7,028 nucleotides of DNA, taken from assembly GCA_016286075.1 (NCBI GenBank), contig JAEERZ010000117.1, forward strand, positions 1 through 7,028, in the 5' to 3' direction. The translations under genes and the position numbers were made by a program. The notes under the pieces are model-generated. The model saw only the letters and a program-made list of their open reading frames with translations. It had not been told where the DNA came from and did not search any database. This stretch comes from Selenomonadaceae bacterium. Lineage in GTDB: Bacteria; Bacillota; Negativicutes; Selenomonadales; Selenomonadaceae. Numbering within the stretch: position 1 is the first letter of the stretch; every line of letters begins with the position of its first letter. Shown in pieces: positions 1 to 5,362 of the stretch.

Positions 1-168
1 GGATTCCCCGAGGCGGCGCGGGACGCGTTGAAGCTGCCCGATTATCATGCCGCGGCGTTGCCAAAGGAGAAAGACGTGGAGGAAGTCATGCGCTGGCTCC
101 GCGAGAAGGGGCTCGTCAAAAAAGATTACGGCTATAAAGCCGTCGTTGCGGAGGACTGTCTGCCGTGA
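1..168 (+). CDS. C-terminal end of a probable ABC transporter substrate-binding protein (partial)
   Basis: An open frame enters from the left edge and ends at TGA 166-168, giving the last 55 residues. The visible part is helical and charged, with the tail VEEVMRWLREKGLVKKDYGY at about residues 26-45 of the fragment. This is the kind of C-terminal helix plus 'LKEKGLI' segment common in periplasmic or lipoprotein binding proteins of the NMT1/THI5/SsuA family, which deliver nitrate, sulfonate, taurine or pyrimidine-type ligands to their transporter. The next gene starts inside its stop codon (GTGA, 165-168) and encodes the matching ATPase, which is the main reason for the assignment. The start, signal peptide and ligand-binding lobes lie outside the window, so the ligand cannot be judged. 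The fragment alone is weak evidence; context carries the call. Confidence 0.6.
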   Translation, partial: GFPEAARDALKLPDYHAAALPKEKDVEEVMRWLREKGLVKKDYGYKAVVAEDCLP

Positions 169-914
169 TCCGCGTCTCTGGACTTTCGGCGTTCTACGAC
201 ACGGCGGAGGGCGGCAGGTTTACGGCGCTGGAAAACGTCGGCCTTCATGTGCCGCGAGGCGGTACATGCGCGATCATCGGCCCCTCCGGCTGCGGGAAAT
301 CGACGCTGCTCCGCATTCTCGCCGGTATCGCTTCGAACTACACCGGCGAGGTCTTGCTGGCCGGTGAGCCCGTCGACCCGAAGCGGCAGACCGTCGGGTT
401 CATTCCGCAAAACTACGGTTTGCTGCCGTGGCAGACCGTCGCGGACAATATCCGCCTTTCATGGCGCGTCAGGCACCCGGAGACGCCGAAGCCTCCCGAC
501 GAGGAAGCGATGCTTGCGCGGCTTGGTATTGGCCCCGAGCTTTTGCCGCGCTATCCACGCGAGCTTTCCGGCGGGCAGCAGCAGCGGGCGAGCCTGGCCC
601 GGGCGTTCTTGCTGCGGCCCGACGTCCTCTTGATGGACGAGCCTTTTTCCGCGCTGGACGCCATCACCCGCGAGGAAATGCAGGAAGTATTCTTTTCGCT
701 TTGGCGCGCGCAGGCGGTGACGACGGTGCTCGTCACCCATTACGTCGAGGAGGCCCTTTATCTCGGACAGACCGTCGTCGTGCTGTCGGCGGCGCCGGGA
801 CGCGTCGCCGCGGTGATGGAAAACCCGCTTTTCGCGCGACGTGAGACCTCGGGAGAATTCGACGAGGAAAAGGCGCGCCTCCGCGCGTGGCTGAGAGGGG
901 AGGCGCGATCATGA
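165..914 (+). CDS. ABC transporter ATP-binding protein, nitrate/sulfonate/taurine (SsuB/TauB-like) type
   Basis: This is the cytoplasmic ATPase that powers an importer, 249 residues long as is typical of SsuB/TauB/NrtD-type subunits. All nucleotide-binding motifs are intact: Walker A GPSGCGKST (39-47), Q-loop Gln82 in FIPQNYGLLPW, signature LSGGQQQR (134-141), Walker B VLLMDEP (154-160), D-loop SALD (162-165) and switch His192 in VTHYVEEA. The 'QNYGLLPW' segment after the Q-loop is typical of the nitrate/sulfonate/taurine subfamily. The start is GTG at 165, overlapping the upstream stop by four bases, and the stop (912-914) overlaps the permease ATG in the same way. Translation of the three genes is therefore probably coupled. 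The substrate is not determined by sequence: sulfonate, taurine, nitrate, thiamine precursor and riboflavin-type importers share this ATPase. Family assignment is secure; substrate is open. Confidence 0.95.
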   Translation: MIRVSGLSAFYDTAEGGRFTALENVGLHVPRGGTCAIIGPSGCGKSTLLRILAGIASNYTGEVLLAGEPVDPKRQTVGFIPQNYGLLPWQTVADNIRLSWRVRHPETPKPPDEEAMLARLGIGPELLPRYPRELSGGQQQRASLARAFLLRPDVLLMDEPFSALDAITREEMQEVFFSLWRAQAVTTVLVTHYVEEALYLGQTVVVLSAAPGRVAAVMENPLFARRETSGEFDEEKARLRAWLRGEARS

Positions 915-1648
915 GAAATCGTCTTGCCGCTTCGTGCCTCGGCGCGGCATTCCTGTTTGTCGTCTGGCTCGCGCTGGCCGAGCTCGTGCAGCTTCCGATT
1001 ATCCCGTCGCCGGTGCGCGTCGCGGCGAACATCGGGGAGATTTTCTTCGGCGGGATTGCCGTACACTGCGCGTACAGTCTCGGGCGCATACTGGCGGGAC
1101 TGTTGCTTGCCGTCGCAGTCGGGCTGCCCATCGGCGTGCTGATGGGGTGGTCGCGGTCTGCGGACAGGCTGCTGGCGCCGCTTGTATATCTGACCTATCC
1201 GACGCCGAAAATAGCGCTGCTTCCTATCGTCATGCTGCTGTTCGGCCTCGGCGACGGCTCGAAGACCGTCATGCTGTTCTTGATCCTCGTCTTTCAGATT
1301 ATCATCGCGGTTCGCGACGGTATCCGCGCCGTGCCCGAGGAGGTTTTCTATCCGCTGGCATCGCTGGGCGCGCCCTTCCGTGTGATACTCCGGGAAGTGC
1401 TGCTGCCTGCGTCGCTGCCGAAATTCATGACGGCAATCCGCGTGGCGATGGCGACGGCAATCTCCGTACTGTTCTTCACCGAGACCTTCGGCACACAGTA
1501 CGGCATGGGATATTTCATCATGGACGCTTGGCTCCGCGTCAATTATCTCGAAATGTACTCGGGAATCGTGGTACTCAGCGCGATGGGCCTGATCTTGTTC
1601 GTAATTCTCGACCTCGCCGAGCAGCGCTTCTGCCGTTGGGAAAAGTAA
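911..1648 (+). CDS. ABC transporter permease, SsuC/TauC-like
   Basis: This is the membrane subunit of the same importer, 245 residues with about six hydrophobic segments spread along the chain, the usual size for SsuC/TauC permeases (BPD_transp_1 fold). After the first membrane segment comes LPIIPSPVRV, matching the 'lPSP' region of this family. A cytoplasmic coupling loop of the EAA type runs from about E143 to P166, with Gly153 and the LLP ending in the expected places; it should contact the ATPase. ATG 911 was chosen over the in-frame GTG at 887 because an RBS-like GAGGGGAGG (near 894-902) sits 8 bases before it and because the ATGA overlap with the ATPase stop is typical of coupled genes. 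A strong terminator follows 9 bases after the stop, so this is the last gene of the operon. Confidence 0.93.
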   Translation: MRNRLAASCLGAAFLFVVWLALAELVQLPIIPSPVRVAANIGEIFFGGIAVHCAYSLGRILAGLLLAVAVGLPIGVLMGWSRSADRLLAPLVYLTYPTPKIALLPIVMLLFGLGDGSKTVMLFLILVFQIIIAVRDGIRAVPEEVFYPLASLGAPFRVILREVLLPASLPKFMTAIRVAMATAISVLFFTETFGTQYGMGYFIMDAWLRVNYLEMYSGIVVLSAMGLILFVILDLAEQRFCRWEK

Positions 1649-1656
1649 ATGCAAAT

Positions 1657-1707
1657 AAAAAACCGCTTCCAAATGACGTTTTGTCAAATGGAAGCGGTTT
1701 TCTTTCT
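1657..1707. terminator. Bidirectional intrinsic terminator between converging genes
   Basis: AAAACCGCTTCCA (1659-1671) pairs perfectly with TGGAAGCGGTTTT (1689-1701). Two A·A mismatches follow, then TGAC/GTCA closes a GTTTT loop. On the plus strand the stem runs into TTTTCTTTCT. On the minus strand it is followed by the complement of AAATAAAAAA, again a U-rich run. It lies between the permease stop (1648) and the stop of the leftward FliD-like gene (1712), so it can end both transcripts. Confidence 0.9.
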
Positions 1708-1711
1708 GTCG

Positions 1712-2509
1712 TTATGAATATAGATTCAGCATTGAGCCCCGGTCGCTGAAGTCATTTTGTGCGGCGACCGCTTTGGGGGAATACATGGACTTTTCCGGGT
1801 TCTCTTCCCGTCCCATTGCGGAAGATACGGAGGGGAACAAACGATTCTGGTTGAACGCCGCTAAATTGATGCTTTTTTTGGCGCTTCCAGCCAAACCGTC
1901 TTTACCAAGCAAATAGTCCAAAGTATTCGGTCGGTTTTTTAAAGAAACTTTTAATTTCTCTGCATTTACATGGATGGTTCCGTTGGAATCGGAAGTAACG
2001 CCAAGCGCGGCAGCCTTTTTTAGGGAGCGGGAAACGTCGTTCATCTTTGACGCAAGGGACGCGGCCCGTTCCGATACGTTTTGGTTCTCTTCCAAGAATT
2101 GCGTAAGATTGTTATAGCGCTCGGCGAAATTCTCTACCTTATCGACAGAATCATCTTTTGTAAGCGTTGAGCGTATTGCTTCAGTGGCGGCTTCTTTCAA
2201 TTCTTCCGCACGCTCTTTCCGGTGGGTTTCGGCAGTCTGCATTGATTCCATCGACGAAGCGGCTTGACGCGCTTCCTTGAGAGCGGAACGCAGCTTGGAT
2301 TCAAAGCGATTCTTCGAGTCGATGTAGTCGTTCAGAAAATCACTGAGCCCCGATACAGGCTTTAGCATCGGAGTCAAAGAACCGGTTCCTTCGGAAGCGC
2401 CGACTAATCCGCCGACAGGTTGAGAAACCTGACTGGGGGCTGTGACGCCATGAAGGGCGAGGGACGTCATTTTGTTATCGGTATCTGTCATCGCTCTGAC
2501 AGACGACAT
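1712..2509 (-). CDS. Protein of unknown function with a FliD C-terminal-like region
   Basis: 265 residues, soluble, with no signal peptide or membrane segment. Residues 1-50 look unstructured (rich in Gly, Ser, Thr, Pro); 55-115 form a long charged helix with coiled-coil character. About 121-225 follow the layout of the C-terminal part of the flagellar filament cap protein FliD: a helix FAERYNNLTQFLEEN (128-142), a second helix, then LGVTSDSNGTIHVNAEKLK (169-187) with the 'G-I-T-x-D-x-x-G-x-L-x-x-D-xx-K-L' pattern, then a 'LLGKDGLAG' turn (200-208). The FliD filament-capping domains are absent, since full FliD is over 400 residues. The tail (about 232-265) is polar and ends NLYS. ATG 2509 has a strong AAAAGGAGG (2518-2526) 8 bases upstream. 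No flagellar genes are nearby. The resemblance is read by eye and distant; the role is unknown. A generic helical secreted or structural protein is the alternative. Confidence 0.8.
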   Translation of the reverse strand: MSSVRAMTDTDNKMTSLALHGVTAPSQVSQPVGGLVGASEGTGSLTPMLKPVSGLSDFLNDYIDSKNRFESKLRSALKEARQAASSMESMQTAETHRKERAEELKEAATEAIRSTLTKDDSVDKVENFAERYNNLTQFLEENQNVSERAASLASKMNDVSRSLKKAAALGVTSDSNGTIHVNAEKLKVSLKNRPNTLDYLLGKDGLAGSAKKSINLAAFNQNRLFPSVSSAMGREENPEKSMYSPKAVAAQNDFSDRGSMLNLYS

Positions 2510-2550
2510 GACAAACGCCTCCTTTTCAACCTACACTTCTTCTTGATAAC

Positions 2551-2578
2551 ATTATATCAAATTTTCGGAAAATGAAAA
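2551..2578 (-). promoter_or_regulatory. Sigma-A-type promoter for the FliD-like gene
   Basis: Read on the minus strand, a perfect TATAAT (-10, 2551-2556) is preceded at 16 bases by TTTTCA (2573-2578), matching 4 of 6 bases of the -35 consensus. It sits about 40 bases before the start codon and just upstream of the RBS. The gene can therefore be expressed independently of the CorC-type gene upstream. It does not resemble a sigma-28 flagellar promoter. Confidence 0.65.
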
Positions 2579-2641
2579 GGGCTTTATGAAAAAATTTTCA
2601 AAAAATTTCGGTTCTATAAAGGAAGCAATTTGATATTGTGA

Positions 2642-3967
2642 TTAGCTGGCGTCATGTAAAGCCGTCGTGGCGGGCTTTTCGCCTTGTATGACCATGAGCT
2701 TTGCAATACGTGCCCGATCGAGGCGAAGGATTTCAAAGGTGAATTCATTCCAGGTGCATTTTTCGCCTACTTTCGGAATATAACCGAAGTAGGAGGTCAT
2801 GAAACCTCCCATGGTTTGGTAATGGTCTTTGATTTCGTTCGGGAGTTCGTCGATATCGAATTTCTCTTTGAAATCGTCGATGCTGCAGAGACCGTCGATA
2901 TACCAGGAGTTTTCCGAGCGCGGGATGATCTGCGGGTTTTCCGGCTCGTCCTGCCATTCGATGTCGCCGATGATTTCTTCCACGATGTCGCCCAGCGTGA
3001 TGAACCCGATGACGCTGCCGTATTCGTCGAGAACGACGGCCTCGTGTACGCTGCTTTCACGGAATTTCTCAAGGACGCGAAAAGTCTCCATCGCGCGCGG
3101 AATAAACAGCGGTTTCTTGATAAAGGATGAGAGGCGGAGCTGCTTATTGTCGATGGAGGCATTCAGCAGATCCTTGGCGTAGATGATTCCTAAAAAGTTG
3201 TCAAGATTGCCGTCGCCGACAGGGAAGACGGTATCCGTATTCTTGTGGATAAGACGCAGATTGTACTCGTCCGGGTCGTTGATATCAAGCCAGTTCATCT
3301 GAAGACGAGGCGTCATCAACGAGTAAGCGGTTTGATCGCTCATGTGGAAGATGCGGTCCACCATATCTTGCTCTGTTTTCTCGAAAATGCCGTCTTCGGT
3401 GCCTTGCTCGATCAGGTCTTTGACTTCGTCTTCGGTGACGGCGTCGTCGATTTGCGGATTGACGCCGAGCAGCAGCATGACCGCGTTTGCTGAAGAAGAA
3501 AGAAAAGCGACGAACGGCTGCGCCAGCGTTTCCATGGCGGAAAGAGACCGGACGTTGTCCAGGAGGACGGTCTCCGGATCCTGCAGTGTGAGCTTTTTCG
3601 GCAGGAATTCGCCGAACAGCAGGCTGATATATGTGATGAGAAGGATGCTGACGACGAGCGAGACGGCCTGCGGGTGCGGCAGCGTCGGAAAGGCGTCCGC
3701 GACCAGCGGAGCGGCCAACGTGCCTGCGGCGGCTCCGAGTAAGATGCTCGTGAATGCGATACCGATCTGCGCAGCGGCAATCAAAGTCTCCGGCGCGTTG
3801 AGAAGACGGAGGATCTTTTGCGCGTTGTCGTCTCCGTTGTCTGCAAAATGTTCGAGCCGGCTTTTTCGGCTTTCGGCGAGGGCCGTTTCAATCCTCGTAA
3901 AGAACGCGTTCAAAAAAACGCAGCCAATCATGAAAATGCATAAAAGGCCTATTTCGGTACTGTCCAC
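2642..3967 (-). CDS. CNNM/CorC-HlyC family membrane protein with CBS pair
   Basis: 441 residues, the usual length and order for this family. An N-terminal CNNM (DUF21) membrane domain covers about 1-190, with ETALAESRKSRL (27-38), AAAQIGIAFTSILLG (64-78) and GEFLPKKL (119-126, the conserved 'GE-x-x-PK' site). A linker (177-203) leads into a CBS pair (about 215-340) with TPR at 219-221 and DEYGSVIGFITLGDIVEE (314-331). A C-terminal CorC_HlyC domain (about 352-432) contains YFGYIPKVGEKC. Family members are implicated in Mg2+ (or Co2+) export and are often mis-annotated as haemolysins; CBS domains sense adenine nucleotides in some relatives. The start is GTG at 3967, with GGAGGG (3979-3984) 11 bases upstream, a rather long spacing, but no better in-frame start exists. 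It has its own promoter and appears monocistronic. Confidence 0.93.
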   Translation of the reverse strand: MDSTEIGLLCIFMIGCVFLNAFFTRIETALAESRKSRLEHFADNGDDNAQKILRLLNAPETLIAAAQIGIAFTSILLGAAAGTLAAPLVADAFPTLPHPQAVSLVVSILLITYISLLFGEFLPKKLTLQDPETVLLDNVRSLSAMETLAQPFVAFLSSSANAVMLLLGVNPQIDDAVTEDEVKDLIEQGTEDGIFEKTEQDMVDRIFHMSDQTAYSLMTPRLQMNWLDINDPDEYNLRLIHKNTDTVFPVGDGNLDNFLGIIYAKDLLNASIDNKQLRLSSFIKKPLFIPRAMETFRVLEKFRESSVHEAVVLDEYGSVIGFITLGDIVEEIIGDIEWQDEPENPQIIPRSENSWYIDGLCSIDDFKEKFDIDELPNEIKDHYQTMGGFMTSYFGYIPKVGEKCTWNEFTFEILRLDRARIAKLMVIQGEKPATTALHDAS

Positions 3968-4001
3968 TTCGTGTAATTCCCTCCAAATTAATTAATGACT
4001 C

Positions 4002-4029
4002 ATTATATCATAATTTCACAGGGCGGCAA
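4002..4029 (-). promoter_or_regulatory. Promoter for the CorC-type gene
   Basis: On the minus strand, TATAAT (4002-4007) lies 16 bases downstream of TTGCCG (4024-4029, 4 of 6 consensus bases). The predicted start of transcription is about 30 bases before the GTG start at 3967, leaving a short leader with the GGAGGG site. Confidence 0.65.
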
Positions 4030-4048
4030 AATTTTCCGCTCTCGAGTT

Positions 4049-4077
4049 GTGACAGACGCAACAAATTCATGTATAAT
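4049..4077 (+). promoter_or_regulatory. Promoter for the TSUP transporter gene
   Basis: GTGACA (4049-4054, 5 of 6 consensus bases) and a perfect TATAAT (4072-4077) are separated by exactly 17 bases. The predicted start is near 4084, giving a leader of roughly 35 bases that contains the RBS AGGGGA (4108-4113). Its -35 lies only 19 bases from the -35 of the divergent CorC promoter. Confidence 0.75.
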
Positions 4078-4119
4078 GAGTTGCGTTGATTTTTTGGTTT
4101 GTTAAGCAGGGGATAGGCA

Positions 4120-4884
4120 ATGGATGTTTTGGATTGGACGACGTTTCTGATCGTCTGCCCGCTGGTGGGCTTGGCGGGTTTCGTGGACGCCATCGGCGGC
4201 GGCGGCGGGCTGATTTCGCTCCCCGCGTATATTATCGCGGGGATTCCGATGCATCAGGCGGTGGCGACGAACAAGCTGTCGTCAGCCTGCGGTACGACGC
4301 TGGCGGTGCTCCGCTTTTTGCGGAACGGCCTGATTAATATGAAATTGGCCGGGCCGTCGGTGGCGGCGGCAATCGTCGGCTCGGCGCTCGGCGCGAGGAT
4401 CTCGCTCCTGATTGACGCGACGATCTTGGAGCGCGCGCTGTATTTCGTGCTGCCGGTGACGGCGTTTATCGTGATGAACAAGTCTCTGTTCAGCGACAGG
4501 GGCGGAGTCGGCGTGGTGCTGAATCGGCGTACCTATTTGACGGCGTGCATATCGGCGTTTTTCATCGGCATGTACGACGGCATGTACGGGCCGGGGACGG
4601 GGACCTTCCTGATCATCGCGTTCACGGTGTTCGCGAGGATGGGCGTCAGCGCGGCGAACGCGCAGGCGAAGATTATCAATCTCGCAACGAACGTCGCGTC
4701 GCTGGCGGTTTTCCTTTGGAGCGGCAACGTAATCGTCGTGCTCGGCCTTGCGGCGGCGGTTTGCGGAATGATCGGCGGCTATCTCGGCGCGGGGCTCGTG
4801 ATGCAGAAAGGCGCGAAAATCGTGAAGCCGATAATTTTAGCGGTGCTCGGTCTTTTGGCGCTGAAATTGGCGGGCGTGTACTGA
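4120..4884 (+). CDS. TSUP (TauE/SafE, YfcA-like) family membrane transporter
   Basis: 254 residues, nearly all hydrophobic, with about eight predicted membrane segments arranged as two related halves, the TSUP layout. The first half carries the family signature GFVDAIGGGGGLISLP (20-35) followed by ATNKLSS (49-55). The second half repeats it as GMYDGMYGPGTGTF (150-163) followed by NAQAKIIN (180-187). Members export or import small anions, mainly sulfur compounds or organosulfonates (sulfite, sulfoacetate, sulfolactate, thiosulfate), but most, including YfcA, have no proven substrate. ATG 4120 is supported by AGGGGA 6 bases upstream. The gene is alone behind its own promoter. The nearby sulfonate-type ABC importer makes a sulfur substrate conceivable, but the two are not in one operon. 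Confidence 0.92.
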   Translation: MDVLDWTTFLIVCPLVGLAGFVDAIGGGGGLISLPAYIIAGIPMHQAVATNKLSSACGTTLAVLRFLRNGLINMKLAGPSVAAAIVGSALGARISLLIDATILERALYFVLPVTAFIVMNKSLFSDRGGVGVVLNRRTYLTACISAFFIGMYDGMYGPGTGTFLIIAFTVFARMGVSAANAQAKIINLATNVASLAVFLWSGNVIVVLGLAAAVCGMIGGYLGAGLVMQKGAKIVKPIILAVLGLLALKLAGVY

Positions 4885-5049
4885 AACATGTAACGATTTC
4901 AAGTGCTGCGGAATCGACAATGAGAGGGAGTACTCAGCATATATGAAATTTTTGAAGTAAGAAAGTAGGAAAGTAGGAAAGTAGGATTTTCCTACTTCAA
5001 AAATTTCAAGACAGTCGACTGACTTAAAATTGAATTGCAATGTTTATGG
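4885..5049. other. Intergenic stretch between the TSUP gene and the ileS promoter
   Basis: I find no credible protein gene here. The stretch contains the inverted repeat described separately and a perfect 10-base palindrome CAGTCGACTG (5012-5021). The remainder (4885-4943 and 5022-5049) shows nothing recognisable, and no intrinsic terminator follows the TSUP stop codon. Confidence 0.6.
4944..5008. repeat. 16-bp perfect inverted repeat enclosing three tandem AAAGTAGG units
   Basis: TGAAATTTTTGAAGTA (4944-4959) is exactly complementary to TACTTCAAAAATTTCA (4993-5008). The 33-base interior holds three exact head-to-tail copies of AAAGTAGG (4962-4969, 4970-4977, 4978-4985), preceded by a degenerate copy GAAGTAAG (4954-4961). 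The last unit, as AAGTAGGA (4979-4986), can pair with TCCTACTT (4990-4997) across a TTT loop, which competes with the inner end of the long stem. There is no U-tract after it on either strand, so it is not a classical terminator. It may be a 3' structure of the TSUP transcript or a small dispersed repeat. Confidence 0.85.
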
Positions 5050-5078
5050 TTGAAAAAAATTTTGCGGTGTGATATTAT
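5050..5078 (+). promoter_or_regulatory. Promoter of the T-box/ileS transcript
   Basis: TTGAAA (5050-5055, 5 of 6 consensus bases) and TATTAT (5073-5078, 5 of 6) are separated by 17 bases. The expected transcription start is about 5085, just before the first paired elements of the T-box leader. Confidence 0.75.
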
Positions 5079-5084
5079 ATCCGC

Positions 5085-5340
5085 GTTATATCGAAATTTG
5101 CGATGAGCGAGACAGTAAGCGCGCGAAGAAAGGCAAAGAGAGCCGCGGTCGGTGAGAAGCGGTGCGAGTAGGCGCGGGCGGAAGATCACTCGCGAGCAGC
5201 GGGCTGAAATGTGAAAATGGAGTAAGCCTTGCCGGAGTCCCCCGTTAAAAGGATAGCATATCGTTTTTATGATAGCTGTATGCGAAATAGGTGGTTTAAG
5301 TGAAGTGTGCCTTCATCCTGTTTTGGGTGAAGGCTTTTTT
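5085..5340 (+). promoter_or_regulatory. Isoleucine T-box riboswitch leader of ileS
   Basis: The leader binds uncharged tRNA-Ile and then lets transcription continue into ileS. The Stem I base GCGAG (5107-5111) pairs with CTCGC (5189-5193). Above it is a specifier loop with a loop-E motif: AGTA (5114-5117) opposite GAA (5181-5183). The codon at the specifier position is ATC (5185-5187), isoleucine, followed by the usual purine A5188. The distal part has an AAGAGA bulge (about 5137-5142) and a CCGC/GCGG stem (5143-5146, 5159-5162) with a GGTGAGAA-type loop. A likely stem III spans about 5256-5283. The antiterminator forms from ATAGG (5287-5291) with CCTGT (5317-5321) and GTGAAG (5300-5305) with CTTCAT (5311-5316). 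It exposes TGGT (5292-5295) to the tRNA NCCA end; the U fits the A discriminator base expected of tRNA-Ile. The bulge continues UUA rather than the usual ACC. Confidence 0.93.
5309..5340 (+). terminator. T-box regulatory terminator upstream of ileS
   Basis: GCCTTCATCC (5309-5318) pairs with GGGTGAAGGC (5325-5334), ten base pairs with one G·U, around a TGTTTT loop, followed by six T residues (5335-5340). Its 5' arm is the same segment that pairs with the T-box side in the antiterminator, so the two structures exclude each other. Confidence 0.93.
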
Positions 5341-5362
5341 ATTTCATTAGGAGGGAAACTCA

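Noticed and set aside
758..1687. A 309-residue open frame on the minus strand opposite the permease
   Set aside because: The product is rich in His, Gln, Arg and Asp without any domain pattern, overlaps a well-supported permease throughout and starts inside the terminator hairpin.
934..1749. A 271-residue plus-strand frame overlapping the permease
   Set aside because: Arg/Ala-rich out-of-frame product that reads through the permease and terminator; the permease frame is clearly the coding one.
2587..2600. AT-only short hairpin TGAAAA-AA-TTTTCA after the CorC-type gene, considered as a terminator
   Set aside because: Six weak pairs, nearly all A-T, a two-base loop and no GC core; too unstable to call.
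4962..4985. Tandem AAAGTAGG units considered as a CRISPR array
   Set aside because: The units are 8 bases, directly adjacent and have no spacers.
4837..5040. A 67-residue minus-strand frame covering the inverted repeat
   Set aside because: No RBS or family resemblance; its aromatic-rich stretch is just the translation of the AAAGTAGG repeats and the hairpin arms.
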